The notes beneath the pieces were generated by a model. It had not been told where the DNA came from and did no database searches. It saw only the letters and a program-made list of their open reading frames with translations. This document shows, piece after piece, positions 1-7,719 of a stretch of 64,000 bases of DNA. The first letter of the stretch is position 1; every line of letters starts with the position of its first letter. The DNA comes from Pseudomonadales bacterium (GTDB taxonomy: Bacteria; Pseudomonadota; Gammaproteobacteria; Pseudomonadales; UBA7434), in contig JAOIUY010000007.1 of assembly GCA_028223755.1 (NCBI GenBank), positions 1-64,000 of the forward strand, given 5' to 3'. Position numbers and translations under genes: made by a program.

Positions 1-459
1 CACAAACCCCAACTGCCGCCAAGCCTCATAAGTCGCCACAGCGACACTATTCGAAAGATTAAGACTACGACTATTCGCCACCATTGGCAGCCGCACCTTC
101 TGCTCATGCGCCAACGTATCTAATAAACTATCCGGCAAGCCACGGGTTTCAGGTCCAAACAACAAACTATCATTATCCTGAAACTCAACCTCGTGATGCC
201 CTCGCGTCCCTTTGGTTGTTAACGCAAATAGCCGCGACGGATCCGCAAGCTCCGCCGCATAATCATCAAAGCAATCCCAGTGTTTGATATCCGCCCACTC
301 CGCATAATCCAAGCCCGCACGTCGCAGCTTTTTATCATCCCATGCAAAACCATATGGCTTAATTAAATGTAAATGACAGCCGGTATTGGCACACAAACGA
401 ATAATGTTACCGGTGTTAGGTGCAATTTCAGGTTCAAATAAAATGATATTTAAAGGCAT
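1..459 (-). CDS. trmL: tRNA (cytidine(34)-2'-O)-methyltransferase TrmL, C-terminus cut by window edge
   Basis: I read this gene on the reverse strand from an ATG at 459; it runs off the window, so about 153 codons are visible. The N-terminus [20 protein letters not shown] is typical of TrmL/YibK, a small SPOUT (trefoil-knot) enzyme that 2'-O-methylates the wobble base of tRNA-Leu isoacceptors using S-adenosylmethionine. The motifs [10 protein letters not shown] and [18 protein letters not shown] are the conserved knot segments that bind the cofactor. Only the last few residues should be missing, since the family is about 155-160 residues long. It diverges from the mshI-like gene across a 354-base gap. 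Confidence 0.93.
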   Translation of the reverse strand, partial: MPLNIILFEPEIAPNTGNIIRLCANTGCHLHLIKPYGFAWDDKKLRRAGLDYAEWADIKHWDCFDDYAAELADPSRLFALTTKGTRGHHEVEFQDNDSLLFGPETRGLPDSLLDTLAHEQKVRLPMVANSRSLNLSNSVAVATYEAWRQLGFV

Positions 460-813
460 GAGCGGATTGATATCTCTGTTGGTTTTATTGTCATTTTAGC
501 GCTGTAAAAATTAAAAAGCTCGAATATGTAACATATTGCTGTTGTCGATAGAGTTACATAAATTAGCCGCGCTTACCACCAATCTTAGCGCCTTAAAAAT
601 TGCCAACAATGCCAGATTATCTGTTTGGAATCATATTGATAAAGCTTTGTCGAAACGGTTTGGATAAATGAAACTTATTATCTATACAACGCTCTATCTG
701 GTTGCGTCATAAAAGTTATTGTTAATGCTGTTAGTAATGTTTTTGGTATTTGATGAGTAATAAAAAGGAAAATCATTGGGTAACGGACGACTAGAATCCT
801 GGAGTGATATGAC
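460..813. other. Intergenic region between trmL and the msh remnant
   Basis: This AT-rich divergent spacer of 354 bases must hold the promoters of trmL (leftward) and of the msh remnant (rightward). I see no convincing -35/-10 pair, hairpin, RNA gene or conserved coding frame. A GGAG at 801-804 is the probable ribosome binding site for the TTG start at 814. A short reverse-strand open frame at 678-875 overlaps mshI and is not supported. Confidence 0.5.
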
Positions 814-1701
814 TTGAGTGCCATCTGGTCATTGGTAAAAAAACAACACAGCCATGATGAGAGAATCGCCATCATGATCGATAAAGCCGCTGGCCGGTTA
901 GATGTCTCCGCCTGTAAAAAAAATCAAATTATCGCTAGCGAAAGTATTCCGATCGCTGACCTACAAGCTAGCGAGGACAATAACCAAGGTGTTGGCGCTG
1001 CGGTCAATACATTTTGTCAACAACATCAACTCAGTTCACCCACCTGTACGCTTATGCTGCCCGCTAGTAGTTATCAAATGCTATTGGTAGAGGAGCCTCC
1101 CGTTAGCGCAGACGAATTAGCCGAAGCTTTACAGTGGAAGGTAAAAGATCTGCTCAATACCGCTATGGAAGAGAGCGTTATCGATGGCTTCTTATTGCCT
1201 GATGACGCTTACCGGGGGCGGCAAAAAATGGCGTATACCGTGGTAGCTAATCGCGCAGAGCTCCAAGACATAGCCGATAGCTTAGAAGAAATAGACGTCA
1301 AGCTGGATAGAATTGAGGTGCCAGAGCTGGTACTGCTGCGTTTACTTGAGCATTATCCTAGAGAATCTCAAACCGAAATGATTGTTGTTATTGGCCGGCA
1401 GCGTGGCTTTTTAGCCGTGGTGGCGGATCAGGCTTTGTATTTAAGTCGTGCGCTAGATATCTCCGATCAGGGATTGCAAAGCGAGTCGAATGTCTTCGAG
1501 AACAACGGCCCCGTTGATCATTTTATTTTAGAGATGCAGCGCTCCCGCGATTATTTTGAAAGCCAAGTTGGAAAGGGCGCTATTGGTCGATTTTTATTAG
1601 CACCGCTTGATAGCGACACCCAGAATATCAGCAAAATCATTGGTGAAAGATTAGGTGCCAGTGTCGAGCTTATTCCCCACTCAGCAATTACTGAATTCTA
1701 A
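814..1701 (+). CDS. mshI: MSHA pilus biogenesis protein MshI (PilM-like), with premature stop
   Basis: This 295-residue PilM/FtsA-like actin-fold protein resembles MshI, the cytoplasmic assembly component of the mannose-sensitive haemagglutinin type IV pilus. The start is TTG at 814, ten bases after GGAG; the ATG at 809 is closed at once by TGA. Typical features are the early IMIDKAAGRLDV strand, ALQWKVKDLL, and MIVVIGRQRGFLAVVAD. The frame stops at TAA 1699-1701, yet the next 19 codons in the same frame (to TAA at 1759) read LANKGAETLLLASASLAAA, which looks like the usual alanine-rich MshI C-terminus. I infer a nonsense mutation that removes the last helix. It heads a run of msh genes and may be non-functional. 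Confidence 0.72.
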   Translation: MSAIWSLVKKQHSHDERIAIMIDKAAGRLDVSACKKNQIIASESIPIADLQASEDNNQGVGAAVNTFCQQHQLSSPTCTLMLPASSYQMLLVEEPPVSADELAEALQWKVKDLLNTAMEESVIDGFLLPDDAYRGRQKMAYTVVANRAELQDIADSLEEIDVKLDRIEVPELVLLRLLEHYPRESQTEMIVVIGRQRGFLAVVADQALYLSRALDISDQGLQSESNVFENNGPVDHFILEMQRSRDYFESQVGKGAIGRFLLAPLDSDTQNISKIIGERLGASVELIPHSAITEF

Positions 1702-1794
1702 TTGGCCAATAAGGGTGCAGAAACCTTGTTGCTTGCCAGCGCGTCATTAGCCGCCGCTTAATTAAAGGCAATCGAGTGAGGTGAGTAACGATTT

Positions 1795-2421
1795 ATGCAG
1801 CAGGCAATCAATTTATTTGATCATCTCGAAAAGCGTGAATCGATAAAGGTATCGTCTCAGCATATTGCTCTGGCGGCGATAGTAACGATATGCATCGTTT
1901 TGCTTGTCAGTCTAGTGACGCTATATAACAGCAGCCAAGATGCCCATGCGTTGCAGCTGGCACAAGAGAAAGATGAAAGCTTGCAAGCGCAATTAACTTC
2001 ATTGCAGGCCAGTAGTTCTAATGATTCAAAAGCCATTCAGCGAAGTAAGCGATTATTAAAACAGCGGCGTGAGATTTTATCATCACTCTCCAGCCATCGG
2101 CAGGATGATAGCGAAGGGTTTTCCGATTATCTCGCAGGACTTGGTCGTCAGCAATTGACGGGGCTGTGGTTAAACACTATTGCGCTACGTTCTGGTGGCG
2201 AAAATATTTCACTAAAAGGAAGAATGCAGAACCCAACATTGCTGCCACGCTATCTACAAGATTTAGGTAAAGAGCCCTCATTTAGTGGCTTGCGATTTCA
2301 ATTAATGAGAATCGAAAAAAGTATTCATGAAAAAAGCGAAAAGAACAATGAAACAAACAATCAGATGCAGTTTGAAGTCAGTGTTGCACCACTGATAAAT
2401 AACAGCGACGGTGAAGTGTGA
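1795..2421 (+). CDS. MshI2 / PilN-like inner-membrane pilus assembly protein
   Basis: This 208-residue PilN-type protein matches the second MshI-like gene of MSHA loci. It has a short cytoplasmic N-terminus containing NLFDHLEKRES, the counterpart of the PilN INLLPWR motif that binds PilM. One transmembrane helix follows at about residues 23-45, then a coiled coil (about 50-95) and a periplasmic ferredoxin-like domain with LTGLWLNTIALRSGGENISL. A GTGAG-type site precedes the ATG at 1795. Its stop overlaps the GTG start of the next gene (GTGA), so the two are translationally coupled. This gene itself looks intact, although its partners on both sides are damaged. Confidence 0.8.
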   Translation: MQQAINLFDHLEKRESIKVSSQHIALAAIVTICIVLLVSLVTLYNSSQDAHALQLAQEKDESLQAQLTSLQASSSNDSKAIQRSKRLLKQRREILSSLSSHRQDDSEGFSDYLAGLGRQQLTGLWLNTIALRSGGENISLKGRMQNPTLLPRYLQDLGKEPSFSGLRFQLMRIEKSIHEKSEKNNETNNQMQFEVSVAPLINNSDGEV

Positions 2422-3185
2422 AAGAGATAGCAAGCAATAATCTCTATTGGGAGAAATTTTCGCGCTTTGTGCACGAAAAAACATTGCGTGAACGGGTGAT
2501 TATTTTAATGGTCATCGTTGTATTAATTTATGGCGTTATCGATTTGCTATTTCTAGGCACGATATTAGATAAGCGTGAACGACAGGTGAATCAGCTAAAT
2601 GGCTTGCTTGAAAGCAACATAGCGGCACAACAAGAGGTACAGGATTTAATAAGCCAGATTGGTGAAAGCCGGCTTGCAATGCAGCGCCAACAACAAATGC
2701 TTAACGATAAGCTAGACAAGGTTGATCAGCAGTTGTCATCGGCAGCAACAGGCTTTATTCCCGCCACATTAATGCCAAAGGTGTTAGAGCAGCTATTAGA
2801 TATAGATAAAAGTGGCAGCGAAGCATTAGCGCTTATTAAGCTCGAAAATAAACCCGTGGAAAGAGTAACGGGTTTAGATGAAGGTGATGAAAAGGACGAT
2901 ACCCGTATTTTTTCTAACGATAGCGATATTGCCGGCAGCAGTAATGCCCTTACGGTAAGACCCTTTGCTATTGATATTGATTTTATTGTTAATGGCATTG
3001 CTGATCGGCAAACGCAGGGGTTGTCAGCAACTTCTTTTGCGCAAGACCTTACCGGTTTAGCGGACCCTAATGCATCGGTGTTTGCTACGGCTGGCTCGCC
3101 TTTTACGGCGCGAGTATCGGCTGTGCAGTGGCAATTAGCTGATGATCTCAATAATGATGGTCAAGCAGATAGCCAATATAATTAA
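2418..3185 (+). pseudogene. mshJ/mshQ: In-frame MshJ-MshQ fusion remnant, ended by an internal stop
   Basis: Residues 1 to about 150 are MshJ/PilO-like: a cytoplasmic tail, a transmembrane helix (about 27-48), a coiled coil, then GFIPATLMPKVLEQLL and ALALIKLENKP. Without a frame change the sequence then becomes MshQ-like (DUF6701 family): SSNALTVRPFAIDIDF and SAVQWQLADDLNNDGQADS. In known MSHA loci mshK, L, M, N, E, G, F, B, A, C, D and O lie between these genes, so the join near 2870-2925 is best read as a large deletion scar. The frame stops at TAA 3183-3185, but the same frame continues directly into the rest of MshQ. The GTG start at 2418 overlaps the upstream stop. I infer a non-functional gene. 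Confidence 0.72.
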
Positions 3186-3224
3186 AGTGATAACAACGTT
3201 ACCGTTAATTTTGGTCAGGAGTTA

Positions 3225-4391
3225 TTGAGTGAATCGATATTGATTAGCCACTCACTTGCTGCGCCAGTCAGTGGTTCGGTTGGAATTCTTGGCGGAAATT
3301 TATTTTCGAGCTTTAGCAATGGCGCTCGCTCACAGGCAATGACTTGGAGTGAAGTCGGTATTATTCATTTAACGGCTCGACTATTGGATAACGATTATTT
3401 AGCCAGTGGTGTAAGCGTGAGTGGTGAGGCCAGAAATGTGGGTCGCTTTTTTCCACATAGTTTTATTGTTAGAGACCATGCATTAATAAGCGATCCTATC
3501 ATTACAGAGGCATGCGAATTAGGTGCCTTTACCTATCTAGAACAAAATTTCACGCTTAACTATGAATTACTAGCTAGTAACTTAGACGGTGATGTCACAG
3601 AAAATTATACCGGTGATTTTATCAAGCTCGATAATTCTCAAGGCATTTTAACTATGGGTGCTGTAGATATTTTTGTACCACAAAATTTATCAGAACGCTT
3701 ACCCATTACGAGTGATATAAACAATAGCACTAGCTATTTGTGGGGACCCGCAATGGCGGTTAGCTTGGGTGTGGTTGAAATAGAAACCGTATTAACGATA
3801 GATCGGCTGGCTATGGCAGATGGGCCGTTTGCTGCTTCTATCGGCGCACTCCCGATCGATGCGGACGGTGTTAGTATCGAGGGGCTTGATCTGGATATTG
3901 ATAATGACACTGTCAATGATTTTGCTTTATTGGGTGTGAGTCAGCAACGTTATGGACGCATATTTTTAGACAATGCCTTTGGACCTGAAACGCGGCCATT
4001 AACAATAAATTTCAAGGCGCAATATTTTAATCAAGCCATCGGCGCGGCTGGTCGGTTTATTCCTAATCGTGACGACAGCTGCAGTTCTTATTTAGCAAGT
4101 GACTTCTCGTTTGTAATAGCGAGTTATACGCAGCGATTAAACAGTGGTGAAACATCAATAAATGCTATTACTAGCAGTCCCTACACGTTGGGCGCTGGCG
4201 GTGTGATATTAACGGCCCCTGGTATTAACAATGATGGCAGTGTCGATGTGCGTTTTCGGGTTGAGGATTTTCTACGCTTTGATTGGGATAGTGATGTTAC
4301 AACCGCAGATACGGATCCGGTAAATACCGCAAACTTTGGAAGTTATCGCGGCAACGATAGGATTATTTATCGCCGTGAGGTGAGCCAATGA
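3225..4391 (+). pseudogene. mshQ: C-terminal part of MshQ (DUF6701), downstream of the nonsense codon
   Basis: This 388-codon stretch lies in exactly the same frame as the preceding open frame (offset 807 = 3 x 269), separated only by TAA at 3183 and codons reading SDNNVTVNFGQELL. It carries the DUF6701 hallmarks of MshQ: WSEVGIIHLTARLLDNDYL, NVGRFFPHSF, WGPAMAVSLGVVEIETVLTI, and a C-terminal VDVRFRVEDFLRFDWD. MshQ is the large secreted or pilus-associated protein at the end of MSHA operons; its exact role is poorly known. An AGGAG six bases before a TTG at 3225 could allow weak re-initiation. It has no signal peptide of its own, so export is doubtful. It overlaps the mshP start by ATGA. Confidence 0.72.
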
Positions 4392-4852
4392 TTCAAACAA
4401 ATAAATTAACCCTCGGTTCAAGGCAGCAAGGCCTATCCATTCCTGCCGCTTTATTTGTTTTAGTGGTGGTTGCTATGTTGGCTACGGCAATGCATAAAAT
4501 TTTAGGGCAGGGCGAACAAAGCATTGCACGCGAGATACTTGCCATGCGTGCCTTGATGGCCGCAGAAAGTGGTATTGAGCGCGGTTTAAATCAGGTGTTA
4601 GAAAGCAATCCGGCAAGCTGCAGCGGTGATCTTAGTGCGCCGCCGTCATCTTTAAATCCATTAATTACGGCTTGGTCGCTTTCTGCCAATGGTATGAATA
4701 GTTGTGAAGTAACGGTGAGTTGCGGCGCTGCACAGCTCGATAGCGATAGTGATGGTGTGTTAGAAAATTACTATACCTTACGCAGCAGCGGGCAGTGTGG
4801 CCCGCCGGGTGATCGCGCCTTTAGAGTTGTTGAGGTTCAGGCGCGAGGGTAA
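4388..4852 (+). CDS. mshP: MshP-like pilus-associated protein (PilX-like)
   Basis: This 154-residue protein begins with a type IV pilin-like segment: GSRQQGLSIPAALFVLVVVAMLATAM (here in two parts, GSRQQGLSIPAALFV then LVVVAMLATAM), followed by a helix with MRALMAAESGIERGL, which is typical of MshP/PilX proteins. The G-L-S position replaces the strict G-F-T-L-x-E prepilin site, as is usual for MshP. It contains four cysteines in a short secreted domain. Its ATG overlaps the mshQ stop (ATGA), so it depends on translation of the damaged mshQ. In Vibrio and Shewanella mshP precedes mshQ, whereas here it follows. The family assignment is good; function in this strain is doubtful. Confidence 0.72.
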   Translation: MIQTNKLTLGSRQQGLSIPAALFVLVVVAMLATAMHKILGQGEQSIAREILAMRALMAAESGIERGLNQVLESNPASCSGDLSAPPSSLNPLITAWSLSANGMNSCEVTVSCGAAQLDSDSDGVLENYYTLRSSGQCGPPGDRAFRVVEVQARG

Positions 4853-4876
4853 AGTTACCTACTTGAAGATGAGCTA

Positions 4877-6298
4877 TTAGGCTTGCTGTCTGCTTGGGCT
4901 CATATCCAATTCCTGCATTTTTCGCGTTAGCGTATTGCGACCCCAACCTAATAAAATAGCCGCATCCCGTTTACGTCCATGACTATGTTTAAGTGCAATT
5001 TCGATCATGGTTTTTTCAAAAGTAGGTGTGGCGGCATCAAGAATACGATTTTTGCCGGCACTTAATTCTCTATTCGCCCAATTGCGCAACTGTTCTTCCC
5101 ATGTCGAATTTTGCTCACTCATGCTTTGCTGAGGGCTGAGTAAATCTGGTGGTAGGTCAGAGGGCTGAATTTCATTACCAGCGGCCATAACCGTTAACCA
5201 GCGACAGGTGTTTTCTAGTTGTCTGACATTGCCCGGCCATGGCAGCGAGGTAAATAATTTCGCAGTTTCGTCGGCGAGTATTTTGGACTCGACGCCAAGA
5301 TCTTTACTACTGACTTGTAAGAAGTGCTTTGCCAATTGTGGAATATCTTCACTGCGATCAGCTAGGCGTGGCAAGTGCATACGAATAACATTTAAGCGGT
5401 GAAATAAATCATTACGAAAGAGTTTTTGCTCAACTAGCTCTTCAAGGTTTTGATGCGTTGCAGCAATTACTCTAACATCTACTCTAATGGGCGTATGTCC
5501 ACCAACGCGATAAAATTCACCATCGGCAAGTACGCGGAGTAAACGCGTTTGAATGTCAGCCGGCATATCACCTATTTCATCTAAAAATAAAGTGCCGCCA
5601 CTGGCTTGTTCAAAACGACCAACACGTTGTTGTGATGCGCCGGTAAACGCGCCTTTTTCATGACCAAACAATTCGGATTCAACCAAGTCCTTTGGTATAG
5701 CTGCCATGTTCAAAGCGATAAAGGGATTTTCACGACGTGGGCTGTGTTGATGCAATGCCTTTGCAACTAATTCTTTACCCGTACCTGATTCACCATTAAT
5801 TAATACATTGATATTCGATTGTGACAAGCGACCAATAGCGCGAAAGACTTCTTGCATTGCTGGCGCTTGGCCAATCATTTCAGTTGGCTCACTGGGTTGT
5901 GAGTCAAGGCTAGTGCTATCGTTTTCATCGACAAAGTCGAGTGCACGACGAGTCATTGCAACAGCATCATCAATATCAAAGGGCTTTGGTAAATATTCAA
6001 ATGCACCACGCTGATAAGAAGTCACAGCATTATCGAGATCAGAATGTGCAGTGGTGATAATAACGGGCAGCTTAGGATGCTTATCAACAATTTTTTCTAA
6101 CATCTCCAAGCCATCCATACCGGGCATACGAATATCGCTGATAATCACATCAGGGACATTAGTGTCTAAACGGTTGAGTAGCGCCTCGGCATCAGAAAAA
6201 ACATCAACGTTGATGCTTGATCGTGAAAGTGCTCGCTCTAAAACCCAGCGAATAGATTTGTCGTCATCAACAATCCAAACATTGTTTGCTTTCGACAT
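4877..6298 (-). CDS. glnG: Nitrogen regulation response regulator NtrC (NR(I))
   Basis: This 473-residue protein has the full NtrC architecture. The receiver domain (about 5-120) carries phospho-acceptor Asp in [16 protein letters not shown]. The sigma-54-interacting AAA+ domain (about 140-370) has Walker A GESGTGKE, the GAFTGA loop that contacts sigma-54, and Walker [13 protein letters not shown]. The Fis-type helix-turn-helix is at the C-terminus ([20 protein letters not shown]). Phosphorylated by NtrB under nitrogen limitation, it activates sigma-54 promoters such as glnA. It lies 14 bases after ntrB, forming an ntrBC operon, and ends convergently 24 bases from mshP. Perfect or near-perfect NtrC boxes lie at 7582-7598 and before glnA. 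Confidence 0.97.
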   Translation of the reverse strand: MSKANNVWIVDDDKSIRWVLERALSRSSINVDVFSDAEALLNRLDTNVPDVIISDIRMPGMDGLEMLEKIVDKHPKLPVIITTAHSDLDNAVTSYQRGAFEYLPKPFDIDDAVAMTRRALDFVDENDSTSLDSQPSEPTEMIGQAPAMQEVFRAIGRLSQSNINVLINGESGTGKELVAKALHQHSPRRENPFIALNMAAIPKDLVESELFGHEKGAFTGASQQRVGRFEQASGGTLFLDEIGDMPADIQTRLLRVLADGEFYRVGGHTPIRVDVRVIAATHQNLEELVEQKLFRNDLFHRLNVIRMHLPRLADRSEDIPQLAKHFLQVSSKDLGVESKILADETAKLFTSLPWPGNVRQLENTCRWLTVMAAGNEIQPSDLPPDLLSPQQSMSEQNSTWEEQLRNWANRELSAGKNRILDAATPTFEKTMIEIALKHSHGRKRDAAILLGWGRNTLTRKMQELDMSPSRQQA

Positions 6299-6312
6299 AA
6301 TAAAATCTCCTA

Positions 6313-7398
6313 TTAGCCGCTAACTTCAAGCGGTAAATAAATTGAAAAGCAGGTATCGCCGACATCGGTAGTAAATGCGATTAAACCTTGGTGTTGGTTG
6401 ACGATAGATTGCGCAATGGATAAGCCTAAGCCAGAGTTACTTGCGTGACCGCTGACCATAGGGATAAAAACTTTGTCTTGTATGTCGTAGGGAATACCTG
6501 GGCCGTTATCTCTAATATCGATACGACAAACTAATTTGTGGTTATGCCCGCCAATAGTGAATTGACGGATAACACGACTGGAAATAGTAATGATGGCCTT
6601 GTGACCGTCATCAGGTTTTGATTCCAATGCTTGTACGGCATTGCAGGTAATATTTAATGCCGCTTGAATTAAGCGCTCAGGGTCAGCCGTGAAATTAGGA
6701 ATGCTTGGATCATAGTCACGAATAATACTAATGCGATTACCGGCATCCGCCTCGGTTAATTGGCGGACGCGTTCTAACACTTCATGAATGTTTGTCGATG
6801 AAAGATTTTGTGGTTTAGCCGGCCCCAACATGCGATCAACTAAATTTCTTAAGCGATCGGCTTCATCAATAATAATCTGCGTATATTCTTTTAATTCGTC
6901 ATTATCTAATTCGCGCTCTAACAGCTGCGCTGCGCCGCGTAAGCCACCAAGCGGATTTTTAATTTCGTGCGCCATACCTTTAAGTAAAGCATGAGTAGAT
7001 TCCTGTGCTGAGAACAGAGTCTCTTCACGGCTAATTCGTAATAACCGATCAATCGGCTGCACTTCGACGATTAATGCACTACCAGCAATGTCCTCGATAG
7101 GTGTAATCGTGTAATCGACGGTTGTCTTAGCAATTTTGCCACCGCTCGTCGTTGTCAGAATTGCCTCTCGACGCGTATGAGGGCGGCCCGAATCTAAAGT
7201 TTCGCGAAGCGTGACTATGGTCGAATCTGCGGCAATCAATATTTTTTCAATCGGTTCACCAATATGGCGGTTACCGCTAAGCCCTAATAAGCTTTCCGCC
7301 GCCGCATTGATATGGCTAAGGCATAACTGCTTATCGAGCAATATAATTGCTGTACTCAGGTTCTCGAGTAGTCGAGTATGTAGTTGTTCTGAAATCAT
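6313..7398 (-). CDS. glnL: Nitrogen regulation sensor histidine kinase/phosphatase NtrB (NR(II))
   Basis: This 361-residue soluble kinase has an N-terminal PAS domain (about 8-120; LSTAIILLDKQLCLSHINAA), a dimerisation/phospho-acceptor helix with AHEIKNPLGGLRGAAQLLE (phosphorylated His), and an HATPase domain with N box ITCNAVQAL and G boxes DIRDNGPGIP and NSGLGLSIAQ. It phosphorylates or dephosphorylates NtrC according to PII/GlnB signals of the glutamine to 2-oxoglutarate ratio. It has no transmembrane segment, as expected. It is the first gene of the ntrBC pair; its start lies 184 bases from the perfect NtrC palindrome, which fits autoregulation of the operon. Confidence 0.97.
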   Translation of the reverse strand: MISEQLHTRLLENLSTAIILLDKQLCLSHINAAAESLLGLSGNRHIGEPIEKILIAADSTIVTLRETLDSGRPHTRREAILTTTSGGKIAKTTVDYTITPIEDIAGSALIVEVQPIDRLLRISREETLFSAQESTHALLKGMAHEIKNPLGGLRGAAQLLERELDNDELKEYTQIIIDEADRLRNLVDRMLGPAKPQNLSSTNIHEVLERVRQLTEADAGNRISIIRDYDPSIPNFTADPERLIQAALNITCNAVQALESKPDDGHKAIITISSRVIRQFTIGGHNHKLVCRIDIRDNGPGIPYDIQDKVFIPMVSGHASNSGLGLSIAQSIVNQHQGLIAFTTDVGDTCFSIYLPLEVSG

Positions 7399-7719
7399 AA
7401 TTTACCCATAGTAATGACTTAGCAAGAATCGTGCGCAAAATAGCAATTTTGGGGCATTTAAGAATAATAAAAAAAAGACCATTTAAAACAATATGTTATA
7501 AGTTATAAAACGAATCAAAAAAGACCACAGTGACCCCTAAACGGAAACTGTCGAGAAAAAAGGTTCACCTAGTATACACAATGCACCATCATGGTGCACC
7601 AAGTGATCATCTCGGTGGGCTTTCGGGTCAGGGTCAATCAATAGCAGATAGCAGATTTTTAGAGGCCAGCGTAATATGGCGGTTCGTTTCATTAAATTCA
7701 TTGGAAAAGTTTCATTAGT
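7399..7719. other. Divergent regulatory region between ntrB and the protease gene
   Basis: This 321-base spacer separates ntrB (leftward) from the gene at 7720 (rightward). It contains the perfect NtrC palindrome at 7582-7598 and a weak sigma-54-like match at 7631-7646 (GGGTCA-N5-TAGCA, with GG and GC in the correct 12-base register). No strong sigma-54 promoter faces ntrB. A short open frame at 7530-7718 has no protein-like features. Confidence 0.6.
7582..7598. promoter_or_regulatory. Perfect NtrC binding palindrome
   Basis: The 17-base site TGCACCATCATGGTGCA matches the NtrC consensus TGCACC-N5-GGTGCA at all twelve defined positions. It lies between ntrB and the protease gene. In enteric bacteria an NtrC site at the glnL promoter mediates autorepression, and the same role is likely here. 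Confidence 0.85.

Noticed and set aside
84-287. Plus-strand open frame of 67 codons
   Set aside because: It lies antisense to the strongly supported trmL gene and has no protein features.
7399-7480. Sigma-54 promoter facing ntrB
   Set aside because: No pattern with GC and CC in the required 12-base register was found on that strand; autoregulation via the NtrC box on a sigma-70 promoter is more likely.
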